Assembly (NCBI GenBank): GCA_963977795.1 | Contig: CAXBRB010000034.1 | Location: 1-16,015 of the forward strand | DNA from: Bog-756 sp963977795 | GTDB taxonomy: Bacteria; Actinomycetota; Acidimicrobiia; Acidimicrobiales; RAAP-2 | Direction: 5' to 3' | Length of the DNA: 16,015 bases | In this document: positions 8,700 through 16,015 of the stretch, piece after piece | Layout: each line of letters opens with the position of its first letter | Position numbering within the stretch: position 1 is the first letter of the stretch | The notes under the pieces: model-generated | What the model was told of the DNA's origin: nothing | The model's database searches: none | Seen by the model: only the letters and a program-made list of their open reading frames with translations | Made by a program: the position numbers and the translations under genes

Positions 8700-9422
8700 A
8701 TGGAGTCCGACGTGGACACGGAGGACCTCGCCGCCGCCAGCGCACCGGACGGCGTGCTGAACGCCCTGGTCGACGACGTCTGGTTCGACGACGTGCGGGC
8801 CGCCATCGCCAGCCAGCACGAGACCGCCGAGACCGACGGCCGGCGCCTCCGGCGGTCCCTCAACCGGGAGGCCGTGGTCGACGCCCTCCTGGACCTCTAC
8901 GACGAGGGGAACCTCCAGCCCTCCACCGATGAGATCGCCGAGCGGGCAGGCATCTCCCCCCGCTCCCTCTTCCGCTACTTCGACGACACCGACGACCTGA
9001 TCCGGGAGGCCGTGGCCCGCCAGCAGATGCGCGTCCTCCCGCTGATCGTCCTGGAGGTGGCCAAGGACGCCCCGCTGGCCGAGCGGGCCCGGGTGGTGGC
9101 CGACCAGCGGGTCCGGCTCTTCGCCAAGACGCTGGGGGCGGGCACCGTCACCCGGCTGCGCGCCCCGTTCAACCCGATGATCGCCGAGTACCTGACGATC
9201 TACCGGACCCTGCTGCGGCGCCAGGTCCAGACCCTCTTCGCCCCCGAGCTGGCCGCCCTTCCCGACGACCGGGCCGAGACCGCCCTGGCCGCCGCCGACG
9301 TCCTGCTCAGCTTCGAGTCCTACCGCCTGCTGACCTCCCGACCCGATGTCGACGACGCCCAGGCCCGGGTGCTGCTGTGCGACGCCGTGACGGCCCTGCT
9401 GTCCCCGGGGGGCTCCCGGTGA
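8700..9422 (+). CDS. TetR family transcriptional regulator
   Basis: The 240-residue protein has a TetR N-terminal helix-turn-helix domain at about residues 55-105 (NREAVVDALLDLY, then STDEIAERAGISPRSLFRYFDDTDDLI), followed by a helical ligand-binding and dimerisation domain. The SLFRYFDD segment is the classic TetR recognition-helix end. About 50 acidic residues precede the domain, longer than the usual 5-20. The ATG at 8700 has GGGAGG 11 bases upstream and fits the promoter, but a later in-frame GTG (for example codon 32) cannot be excluded. It heads a cluster with the SRPBCC and sulfatase genes and probably represses itself, the cluster and perhaps the dinB-like gene. The ligand is unknown. 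Confidence 0.9.
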   Translation: MESDVDTEDLAAASAPDGVLNALVDDVWFDDVRAAIASQHETAETDGRRLRRSLNREAVVDALLDLYDEGNLQPSTDEIAERAGISPRSLFRYFDDTDDLIREAVARQQMRVLPLIVLEVAKDAPLAERARVVADQRVRLFAKTLGAGTVTRLRAPFNPMIAEYLTIYRTLLRRQVQTLFAPELAALPDDRAETALAAADVLLSFESYRLLTSRPDVDDAQARVLLCDAVTALLSPGGSR

Positions 9423-9450
9423 CGGGCCTGCTGGCCCCGGGAGGCGCGCC

Positions 9451-9861
9451 GTGACGGCCCGGCGGGGCAGCATGCGCCACACCGTGCGGCTGGCCTGCCC
9501 GCCGGAGCGGATCTGGGAGCTGGTCGGCGACGCGTCCCGGCTGCCCGAATGGTGGGAGGGGATCGACAGCTGCACGGTGGAGGGGGACACCCGCACCATC
9601 GTCACCCGCTCCGGCCTTCCCATGCCCGAGCGCATCCTGACCGTGGACCCGGTGCTGCGCCGCTTCCAGTACCGGATCACCGCACCCCTCCTCACCGAGC
9701 ACCTGAGCACCATCGACGTCCACGACCTCGGTGACGGCACCTCGCTCGTCGTCTACAGCGTCGACGCCGAGCCCGCCGTCCTGGCCCTGGTCATCGCCGG
9801 CGGAGCCCGGGCCGCCCTCGTCCACCTGGCCGACGTCCTGGGCGTCGAGGTGGTGGGCTGA
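9451..9861 (+). CDS. SRPBCC (START-like, polyketide cyclase/dehydrase) family protein
   Basis: The 136-residue product has the layout of the SRPBCC fold, a helix-grip cavity that binds small hydrophobic ligands. It opens with MRHTVRLACPPERIWELVGD and RLPEWWEGIDSC, the usual first strand and helix of the family. It continues with strands ending in DLGDGTSLVVYSVDAEP and a long C-terminal helix (about 112-132). GTG 9451 has GGGAGG seven bases upstream; ATG 9472 is an alternative. It lies 28 bases after the TetR gene and before the sulfatase, probably in the same transcript. No catalytic residues can be assigned; it may carry, bind or convert the substrate handled by this cluster. Confidence 0.82.
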   Translation: MTARRGSMRHTVRLACPPERIWELVGDASRLPEWWEGIDSCTVEGDTRTIVTRSGLPMPERILTVDPVLRRFQYRITAPLLTEHLSTIDVHDLGDGTSLVVYSVDAEPAVLALVIAGGARAALVHLADVLGVEVVG

Positions 9862-9879
9862 CCGCCGGCCGGATCCCGA

Positions 9880-9894
9880 CGTCAGCTCCTGACG
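9880..9894. repeat. Short perfect hairpin between SRPBCC and sulfatase genes
   Basis: CGTCAG-CTC-CTGACG (6-bp arms, 3-base loop) lies in the 106-base gap. It could modestly attenuate transcription or stabilise mRNA ends. It contains GTCAG like the TetR operator, but with different spacing. Confidence 0.35.
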
Positions 9895-9967
9895 ACCGTC
9901 CGGAGACCACCGTCCCGCTGGCCCGGAGCACGCCCCGCCCGGCGCCGTCCAACGAAAGGAGCCCGAC

Positions 9968-11527
9968 ATGGGCCGCAAGATCCTCCTGGTGACCACCGAC
10001 CAGCAGCGCTACGACACCCTGGCCTGCAACGGCGGCACCCTGTCCCGGACCCCGGTGGTCGACAGCCTGGCCGCCGAGGGCATCCGCTACGAGCGGGCCC
10101 ACCCCCAGTCGGTGGTCTGCATGCCGTCCCGCTCGACCATCCTGACCGGCCAGCACCCCACCACCCACGGGGTGTGGATGAACGGCGTGCCCCTTCCGGC
10201 GGATGCCCCGTCGGTGGCCGAGGTGCTCCGCCAGGCCGGCTACCGCACCGCCCTGGTGGGCAAGTCCCACTTCGAGCCCTACTTCGACCCGTTCCTGCGG
10301 TTCGAGGAGAACGCCCTGGCCATGGAGGGGCCCATCCCTCACGGGGGGAGCCGGCGGGGCTTCGAGCACTTCGAGACGGCCACCCACGGGGCCATGGGCC
10401 CGCTCCACTACTCCCAGTGGATCATCCGGAACCACCCCGAGGCCCTCGGCATGTTCGCCCGGGCCGTGGACGACTCGCTCCAGGTGAGCAGCGAGGCCGG
10501 CGGCGACACCGGCGCCCCCCAGGTCAAGGTCAACCCGATGGAGCGCGGGATCTACCACACCGAGTGGGTGGCCGACCGCACCATCGAGTGGCTGGACTCG
10601 CTGGACCCCGACGCCGACTGGTTCTGCTGGATGAGCTTCCCCGACCCCCACCACCCCTGGGACCCGCCGGAGTCCGAGGTGGGCCGGGTGCCGTGGCGGG
10701 ACGTCGACCTCCCGGCCGGCTACCCCGAGGACCGGGCCCTGCGCGAGGCCATCATCGACGCCAAGCCCCGCCACTGGCGGGCCTGGTACGACGGGACGCT
10801 GGTCTCCAACTACGAGGCGCCGGCCGCATGGGTCCCGGCCACCCTGACCGCCGACCAGGTGCGCGAGGTCAACGCCCGCAACGCTGTCGAGGTCGAGCTC
10901 ATCGACGAGGCCCTCGGCCGGGTGCTCCACCGCATCGGCGAGCGCGGCTGGAGCGACGACCTCGACGTGCTCTTCACCACCGACCACGGCGAGCTCCAGG
11001 GCGACTTCGGCTTCCTGTTCAAGGGCCCGTACCACGTGGACGCCCTGATGCGCCTGCCCCTGGTGTGGCGGCCGGCACCCTCGAGCCGGCCCGACGGGAC
11101 GCCGGCGGCGGCGTCGGTGGTCACCCGTCCCGTCGGCCTGGTGGACCTGGCCCCCACCCTGTGCACCATCGCCGGCCTGGAGCCGGCCGGGTGGATGGAG
11201 GGCCGCCCGCTCCCCACCGACGACTGCGACGCCGATGCCCGGGGCTTCGAGCGGGTGCTGACCGAGTGGGACAGCGAGCTGTTCGGCACGTCGGTGCACC
11301 TGCGCACCATCATGCGCGACCACTGGGTGTGCACCGCCTACCTGCCGGGCACCAGCCACGACGGCACCGAGGGCGAGCTCTACGACCTCGCCGCCGACCC
11401 CCTCCAGCGCGACAACCGGTGGGACGACCCGGCCCTGGCCGCCGTGCGCTCGGACCTGCTGGCCGACCTGTGGGACGCCCAGCCCGCCCCCCGGGCCGAC
11501 CGGCTCTACCTCGAAGCCCCGGTGTGA
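9968..11527 (+). CDS. Formylglycine-type sulfatase family hydrolase, substrate unknown
   Basis: The 519-residue protein belongs to the type I sulfatase / alkaline phosphatase superfamily. The signature C51-M-P-S-R55 within CMPSRSTILTG is the site where Cys becomes the catalytic formylglycine. Other expected residues are D11 and Q12 (TTDQQ), K99 and H101 (VGKSHF), D339 and H340 (FTTDHGE) and K352; these would bind metal and sulfate. The PDPHHPWDPPE segment (226-236) is common in sulfatase and phosphonate monoesterase relatives. No signal peptide or membrane helix is seen, so it should be cytoplasmic. AAAGGAG precedes the ATG at 9968. Its stop overlaps the next gene by GTGA. Sulfate or phosphonate ester hydrolysis is likely; no formylglycine-generating enzyme gene is in the window. 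Confidence 0.92.
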   Translation: MGRKILLVTTDQQRYDTLACNGGTLSRTPVVDSLAAEGIRYERAHPQSVVCMPSRSTILTGQHPTTHGVWMNGVPLPADAPSVAEVLRQAGYRTALVGKSHFEPYFDPFLRFEENALAMEGPIPHGGSRRGFEHFETATHGAMGPLHYSQWIIRNHPEALGMFARAVDDSLQVSSEAGGDTGAPQVKVNPMERGIYHTEWVADRTIEWLDSLDPDADWFCWMSFPDPHHPWDPPESEVGRVPWRDVDLPAGYPEDRALREAIIDAKPRHWRAWYDGTLVSNYEAPAAWVPATLTADQVREVNARNAVEVELIDEALGRVLHRIGERGWSDDLDVLFTTDHGELQGDFGFLFKGPYHVDALMRLPLVWRPAPSSRPDGTPAAASVVTRPVGLVDLAPTLCTIAGLEPAGWMEGRPLPTDDCDADARGFERVLTEWDSELFGTSVHLRTIMRDHWVCTAYLPGTSHDGTEGELYDLAADPLQRDNRWDDPALAAVRSDLLADLWDAQPAPRADRLYLEAPV

Positions 11528-12816
11528 GCGCCGACCCGGGCCTGGCCCCGTACCACTCCGGCCCCTGGCCAGCCGAGGACGGCGGGCCCCGGCGGCTCCA
11601 GGTCCCGGCCGGCGGGCCGGCCGGCGGGCCGGCCGAAGCACCCGGCGTCACCGGCCTCGAGGTGACCACCCGGGCCGACCCGCTGATCACCATGGTGGTG
11701 ACCGGCGGCCCCGGCGAGGTCTTCCTCCTCCGCCACGGCCTCGGCGACGACGCCCCCGCCACCGTCGAGCGCATCGATCCCGTCACCCTGGAGCCGCTGG
11801 CCACCTCGGGAGAGCTCCCGGGCGGACCGATGTGGCCGGGGAGCCTGGCCGCCCACGGCGACGGCGGCCTCCACGTCGTCTTCGGCAACCACGCCCACCG
11901 CCTCGGTGCCGACCTGACCCTCGAGGCCAGCGTGGTGCTCCCCCGCCACCGCCCCTACAACGGCTTCGTGGTGCTCCCCGACGGGACGCTGGTGACCAAG
12001 GACTTCGCCGGCTCCCGGGTGCTGGCCCCGGTGGCCCCCGACGAGCGGGAGCCGTGCGAGCTGGTCGCCCTCGACCCGGCCGACCTCACCGTCCTGGATC
12101 GGCTGGTCCTGCCCGAGCCCTCCATCGCCCGCCTCTCGGCCCTCGAGGACACCGTCTACGTCGTCGGCGACACCAGCCTGCTGCGGGCGGGCTGGGACCG
12201 GTCCGCCCGCCGGTTCGTGCCCGACGACGGCTTCGTCGCCACCTATCGGACCCTGGACGGCCAGACCTACGGCTGGGACTGCGTGCTGGCCCTCGGGGCG
12301 GCGTGGTTCCTGGACGACGGGGACGGCACCACCGGCTTCGACGGCAGCTTCGAGGGGCGGGGCATCTCCACCGAGCCCCTCCACCTGGTTCGGGTCGACC
12401 TGGCCACCGGTGCCGTCGCCCTGACCGAGGTGTGCGGCCGACCCGGTGGCCTCATCGCCAACCCGCCCCTCATCGACCCGGAGCGCCGGATCGCCGTGGC
12501 CTTCGACAGCGGCAACGGGGTGATGGCCGCCTTCGACATCGCCGACGACGGGGCGCTGACCCGCCGGTGGGAGCGGCGCCAGAACCACGCCGCCCACCTC
12601 CTCCACCTGGCCGACCGAGGCCTCGTCCTCTCGGGCGACTTCGACCGGGCCCGGGGCACCGAGGAGGTCGTGCTGGTGGACATCGCCTCGGGCACCGAGG
12701 TGGCCCGGGCCGACACCGGTGGGCCCATCCAGTCGACGGTCTTCCCGGCCGCCGGCCACGACGGGGCCCTCTACTGGTGCTCCATGGCCGCCGTCAGCCG
12801 GATCGCCCTGGTCTGA
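11524..12816 (+). CDS. Beta-propeller-like protein of unknown function, coupled to sulfatase
   Basis: I do not recognise a named family. The 430-residue product has no signal peptide or membrane helix. From about residue 45 it shows repeated strand-turn-strand units such as FVVLPDGTLVTKDF, ELVALDPADLTVLDRL, LHLVRVDLATGAVALTEV, MAAFDIADDGALTRRWERR and VVLVDIASGTEVARAD, which look like propeller blades of the quinoprotein/SMP-30 kind. Conserved-looking polar spots include GNHAH and RRQNHAAHLLHL. The GTG start (11524-11526) overlaps the sulfatase stop as GTGA, implying translational coupling. The N-terminal 40 residues are Pro/Gly-rich and contain a short tandem repeat. Lactonase-like hydrolase or binding partner of the sulfatase are both possible and unproven. 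Confidence 0.8.
   Translation: MSADPGLAPYHSGPWPAEDGGPRRLQVPAGGPAGGPAEAPGVTGLEVTTRADPLITMVVTGGPGEVFLLRHGLGDDAPATVERIDPVTLEPLATSGELPGGPMWPGSLAAHGDGGLHVVFGNHAHRLGADLTLEASVVLPRHRPYNGFVVLPDGTLVTKDFAGSRVLAPVAPDEREPCELVALDPADLTVLDRLVLPEPSIARLSALEDTVYVVGDTSLLRAGWDRSARRFVPDDGFVATYRTLDGQTYGWDCVLALGAAWFLDDGDGTTGFDGSFEGRGISTEPLHLVRVDLATGAVALTEVCGRPGGLIANPPLIDPERRIAVAFDSGNGVMAAFDIADDGALTRRWERRQNHAAHLLHLADRGLVLSGDFDRARGTEEVVLVDIASGTEVARADTGGPIQSTVFPAAGHDGALYWCSMAAVSRIALV
11607..11634 (+). repeat. Short tandem repeat inside the propeller gene
   Basis: The 12-base unit GGCCGGCGGGCC occurs twice in tandem plus GGCC, encoding the repeated AGGP segment of the N-terminal linker. The period is a multiple of three, so copy changes would keep the frame. 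Confidence 0.65.
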
Positions 12817-12817
12817 C

Positions 12818-12832
12818 GGCCCCACCGGGGCC
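12818..12832 (+). terminator. Hairpin just after the propeller gene
   Basis: GGCCCC-ACC-GGGGCC begins one base after the stop codon. It is a GC-rich stem without T-run and probably ends the TetR-sulfatase-propeller transcript. Confidence 0.45.
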
Positions 12833-12873
12833 ACCGGCCGGGGCGATCCGTCGTCGGCCGGGGCCACCGGCCG
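12825..12873 (+). repeat. Pair of 16-base direct repeats
   Basis: CCGGGGCCACCGGCCG occurs at 12825-12840 and 12858-12873, a 33-base period, in the gap between the propeller gene and the secreted-protein gene. The first copy overlaps the hairpin. The rest of the 179-base gap shows no clear promoter. Confidence 0.55.
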
Positions 12874-12995
12874 CACCCCAGTCGCGTCGGCCCGGTGACC
12901 GACCGACCGTCGGCCCGGCGACAGACGGCGGACGCCGGCCCCGGCACGATGGCTCCACTCCCGGACGGGAGCCAGCCAACCACCGAGGAGCCACC

Positions 12996-13469
12996 ATGCG
13001 CCGCACCACCATCACCGCCACCGTCCTCGCCGGAGCCGTCCTGGCCGGCACCGCCGCCCTGGCCGGGCCGTCGGCCCCGGCCGGCGCCGTCACCGGCGCC
13101 GTCACCGCCGTGGCACCCGGAACCACCACCGCCCTCGACGACGGGTCGTGCACCATCGCCCCGGTCACCCAGCTCATGGTCGGCGGCGTCGCCGTGAAGG
13201 GCCTGTGCCCGAACGACCACCTGGTGGTCACCGAGCGCTACGCCCCCACGGCCGTCCACCTGTCCAGCACCCCGACGACCGCCAAGGCCCTCGTGACGTC
13301 GACGACGTGGACCCCCGACGTCACCGGGTGGTGGGGCTACTCCCAGCAGCAGAACGCCGGGGCGTGCACCACCATCAAGATCAAGGTGGTGGACACCACC
13401 CACGCCTGGCACAAGACCTTCTCGGTGGAGTCGAGCGAGTGCGTGCGGATCGTGACCACGGGAGCCTGA
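12996..13469 (+). CDS. Small secreted protein with four cysteines, function unknown
   Basis: The 157-residue product begins with a clear Sec signal: MRRTT, a hydrophobic core (about 6-22) and an ALAG cleavage region near residue 23. A Ala/Pro/Thr-rich linker leads to a mature domain from about residue 45. Four cysteines (52, 71, 124, 149) suggest two disulfides, consistent with export. The domain looks beta-rich (HLVVTERY, KALVTSTTW, TTIKIKVVDTT, KTFSVESSECVRIV), perhaps Ig-like, and has a WWGY at 112-115. No family is recognised. GAGGAG lies 5 bases before the ATG. It is followed within 6 bases by a strong two-way terminator, so it is probably transcribed alone or as the end of the preceding cluster. 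Confidence 0.8.
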   Translation: MRRTTITATVLAGAVLAGTAALAGPSAPAGAVTGAVTAVAPGTTTALDDGSCTIAPVTQLMVGGVAVKGLCPNDHLVVTERYAPTAVHLSSTPTTAKALVTSTTWTPDVTGWWGYSQQQNAGACTTIKIKVVDTTHAWHKTFSVESSECVRIVTTGA

Positions 13470-13474
13470 CGGGA

Positions 13475-13518
13475 CACGGCGCACCGTCCCCCGGTCGGCC
13501 GGGCGACGGTGCGCCGTG
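13475..13518. terminator. Long bidirectional terminator hairpin
   Basis: Perfect 14-bp arms (CACGGCGCACCGTC and GACGGTGCGCCGTG) enclose a further CCCGG/CCGGG stem with a TCGG loop after one C-C mismatch. It begins 5 bases after the secreted-protein stop and lies 20 bases beyond the coaX stop on the other strand, the expected place for a shared terminator of convergent genes. Confidence 0.8.
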
Positions 13519-13538
13519 AGCCGGTGCGCCGGGAGACC

Positions 13539-14363
13539 TCAGGCCTTGGCGGCGTTGCGGTCGTAGATGATCCGCAGCCCGTGCAGGGTGAGCCAGGGCT
13601 CCACGAACTCGATCTCGTCGGAGTACGGGGCGATCAGCTCGGACAGGCCGCCGGTGGCCACCACCGTGCACTCGCCGAGGACCTCGGCCACCCGGCGGCA
13701 GAGCCCGTCGACCTGGCCGGCGTAGCCGTACAGGGTGCCCGACTGGATCGACTCCACCGTCGACTTCCCGATGACGCTGCGGGGCTCGACCAGCTCCACC
13801 CGCCGCAGGGCGGCGGCGTGGGCGAAGAGCGCCTCCAGGCTGATGGCCACCCCGGGGGCGATGGCCCCGCCGAGGTACTCCCCCGAGGCGCTGATGGCGT
13901 CCCAGGTGGTCGCCGTCCCGAGGTCCACGACCACGCACGGGCCGCCGAAGAGGTCGTAGGCCCCCACGGCGTTGGCGATCCGGTCGGCCCCCACCTCCTT
14001 GGGGTTGTCGTAGAGGATGGGCATCCCGCTCTTGATCCCGGGCTCGAGGACCACGGTGGGCACGTCGAACCAGCGGGTGGCCATCTGGCGGAGGCTGGCC
14101 GTGACCTGGGGCACCGAGGACGTCACGGCGATGCCGGTGACCGTCTGGTGCACGTCGAGGCCGTTCAGGTCGAGCAGCTGGGTGATGAGCAGGGCGTGCT
14201 CGTCGGCCGTGCGCACGTCGACCGTGGAGAGCCGCCAGTGGTGGGCCAGGCCGAGGGGCTCGGTCCCGTCCCGGGGGACCGAGTCGTCGATGGGCTCGGA
14301 CAGGTCGTCGAGGAACAGCCCGACCACGGTCTCGGTGTTCCCCACGTCGATGGCCAGCAGCAT
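13539..14363 (-). CDS. coaX: Type III pantothenate kinase
   Basis: CoaX phosphorylates pantothenate with ATP, the first step of coenzyme A synthesis. The 274-residue protein belongs to the ASKHA fold: the phosphate-1 motif DVGNT (6-10), GADRIANAVGAY (125-136), the phosphate-2 motif DLGTATT (147-153; DFGTATT in many relatives) and GGAIAPG (165-171). A C-terminal GGLSE precedes the adenosine-side residues. The ATG at 14363 has GGAAAGGA upstream. It follows nadC after 67 bases on the same strand, a common actinobacterial arrangement linking NAD and CoA synthesis. Type III kinases need a monovalent cation and are not inhibited by CoA (family knowledge). Confidence 0.97.
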   Translation of the reverse strand: MLLAIDVGNTETVVGLFLDDLSEPIDDSVPRDGTEPLGLAHHWRLSTVDVRTADEHALLITQLLDLNGLDVHQTVTGIAVTSSVPQVTASLRQMATRWFDVPTVVLEPGIKSGMPILYDNPKEVGADRIANAVGAYDLFGGPCVVVDLGTATTWDAISASGEYLGGAIAPGVAISLEALFAHAAALRRVELVEPRSVIGKSTVESIQSGTLYGYAGQVDGLCRRVAEVLGECTVVATGGLSELIAPYSDEIEFVEPWLTLHGLRIIYDRNAAKA

Positions 14364-14402
14364 GGTCGTCCTTTCCGGAGGCCGGGTCGGTCCCGGCCGG
14401 GT

Positions 14403-14421
14403 GGGGCCGGCGAGGGGCCCC
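14403..14421 (-). repeat. Hairpin in the nadC-coaX gap
   Basis: GGGGCC and GGCCCC arms (6 bp) enclose a 7-base loop, 9 bases after the nadC stop and upstream of the coaX ribosome binding site. It could reduce read-through into coaX or mark mRNA processing; weak evidence. Confidence 0.3.
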
Positions 14422-14430
14422 GGGTGTCGT

Positions 14431-15288
<858 letters not shown>

Positions 15289-15316
15289 GGTCCGCGGCGC
15301 CTTGCCGTTGATCAAC

Positions 15317-15475
15317 ATGCTGTTCCTGGACCTTTTCCAGAAATCCTGGGGATGGAAGCTCGTGAACAGCGGCATCGTTACCGGGGTGATCGTTGTATCG
15401 ATAGCCTATCTGTCCCTTTGGTTCACTGAAGAGACCTTCCACAAGGATCTGGACTATTTCGAAACACTTCCCTGA
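15317..15475 (+). CDS. C-terminal tail of an unidentified membrane protein (Bacteroidota-like)
   Basis: The frame encodes MLFLDLFQKSWGWKLVNSG, a single hydrophobic helix (about IVTGVIVVSIAYLSLWF) and a short charged end finishing DYFETLP. ATG 15317 is the first start clearly in the lower-GC DNA. The frame is open further upstream (ATG 15287 and beyond), where it is antisense to nadC. It may be the end of a longer protein cut by the sequence join rather than a complete 52-residue protein. Codon use (AAA, TTT, GTA, ATA) is unlike the genes to its left. The stop is 7 bases before the glycosyltransferase start, so the two are probably an operon. I do not recognise the family. Confidence 0.5.
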   Translation: MLFLDLFQKSWGWKLVNSGIVTGVIVVSIAYLSLWFTEETFHKDLDYFETLP

Positions 15476-15482
15476 CCCCTTC

Positions 15483-16015
15483 ATGCCGAAGTTCCTCGTC
15501 ATACGGTTCTCCTCCATCGGCGACATCGTGCTGACGACGGCCGCCATCCGGTGCCTGAAGAAACAGGTTCCCGGAGCGGAGTTGCATTTCCTCACCAAAC
15601 GGAGATTCCAGGCCGTCACGGAGGCGAACCCTTATATCGACCGGTTCCATTATTTCGATGATGATCTTTCCGCATTGATCAAGGTCCTGAAGCAGGAACA
15701 CTTTGATCATATCATCGATCTGCATGCCAACCTCCGCACGCGGAGGATCAGGTTGGCCCTCGGCAGGCCTGCACTGGTCTTCGCCAAGCATGGCCTGCGC
15801 AAATTCCTGCTCACCAACGCCCACTGGAACATCATGCCGGAACGACATGTCGCAGAGCGCTGCCTTGATGCGCTTGCACCATTGGGGGTGAAGGATGACG
15901 GAATGGGCATGGACCATTTCCTGCCTCGTGGTTATGAGCTTCCGGAGAAGCTGCCGTTCTACACTGCTGCCGGCTATTCGGCCTTCGTCGTGGGTGCATC
16001 ATATGTCACGAAGAA
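15483..16015 (+). CDS. Glycosyltransferase family 9 (heptosyltransferase-like), N-terminal part, runs off window
   Basis: The frame from ATG 15483 is open to the window end (177 codons). It begins MPKFLVIRFSSIGDIVLTTA, the typical start of family 9 glycosyltransferases, whose members add heptose or related sugars to the lipopolysaccharide core. It continues with CLKKQVPGAELHFLTKRRF, NPYIDRFHYFD and HIIDLHANLRTRRI, all matching the N-terminal Rossmann-like domain; the C-terminal donor-binding domain would lie beyond the window. LPS synthesis points to a Gram-negative (diderm) source, and sequence style and moderate GC resemble Bacteroidota. This conflicts with the actinobacterial genes to the left and supports a join near 15300. 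Exact sugar specificity cannot be read. Confidence 0.85.
   Translation, partial: MPKFLVIRFSSIGDIVLTTAAIRCLKKQVPGAELHFLTKRRFQAVTEANPYIDRFHYFDDDLSALIKVLKQEHFDHIIDLHANLRTRRIRLALGRPALVFAKHGLRKFLLTNAHWNIMPERHVAERCLDALAPLGVKDDGMGMDHFLPRGYELPEKLPFYTAAGYSAFVVGASYVTK

Noticed and set aside
9880..9894. Hairpin CGTCAG-CTC-CTGACG as a second TetR operator
   Set aside because: It shares only GTCAG with the operator and the half-site spacing differs (3 bases against 5), so it is listed as a plain hairpin.
9791..11641. Long open frame opposite the sulfatase gene
   Set aside because: Compositional shadow; the + strand carries complete sulfatase motifs and a ribosome binding site.
11506..12876. Long open frame opposite the propeller gene
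   Set aside because: Gly/Val/Gln-rich shadow without a Shine-Dalgarno; the + strand frame is coupled to the sulfatase and has blade-like repeats.
7900..13469. Region as a horizontally acquired island
   Set aside because: GC and codon use match the flanking housekeeping genes and there are no integrase, tRNA, transposase or flanking repeats.

Overview
The window is dominated by very GC-rich actinobacterial DNA, most like the class Acidimicrobiia. The evidence is the gene order clpC-radA-disA-carD-ispD, the pair nadC-coaX, frequent GTG starts and TANNNT -10 boxes with weak -35 boxes. Both ends look like joins to other DNA. At the left, an ATP synthase fragment (atpH end and atpA start, + strand) runs into a truncated ispD (- strand) somewhere between about 505 and 560. 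At the right, around 15285-15320, GC-rich nadC gives way to DNA of about 50-55% GC with Bacteroidota-like coding: the tail of an unknown membrane protein and the start of a family 9 glycosyltransferase. Genes are cut on both sides of each join, so a chimeric (metagenomic) assembly is the simplest reading, although I cannot prove it from sequence alone.

Layout. 2-~560: atpH end and atpA start. ~511-6734 (- strand): ispD, carD, disA, radA, clpC, a conserved housekeeping block for isoprenoid precursors, RNA polymerase control, c-di-AMP synthesis, recombination and protein quality control. 6865-7842 (+): a long-chain polyprenyl diphosphate synthase, divergent from clpC. 7900-8499 (-): a DinB-fold protein. 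8700-12816 (+): a compact cluster of TetR regulator, SRPBCC protein, formylglycine-type sulfatase and a beta-propeller-like protein; the last two overlap by a GTGA. 12996-13469 (+): a small secreted four-cysteine protein. 13539-15288 (-): coaX and nadC. 15317-16015 (+): the foreign Bacteroidota-like segment.

The most interesting native region is 7900-12816. A near-perfect palindrome (8582-8600) coincides with a well-formed promoter for the TetR gene and lies between it and the divergent dinB-like gene. This suggests an autoregulated switch controlling a sulfatase/SRPBCC/propeller set of unknown substrate. I see no CRISPR array, tRNA, rRNA, insertion sequence or clear defence system, and no strong evidence for a wholly new system. 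The sulfatase-propeller pair and the secreted four-cysteine protein are the best candidates for undescribed function.
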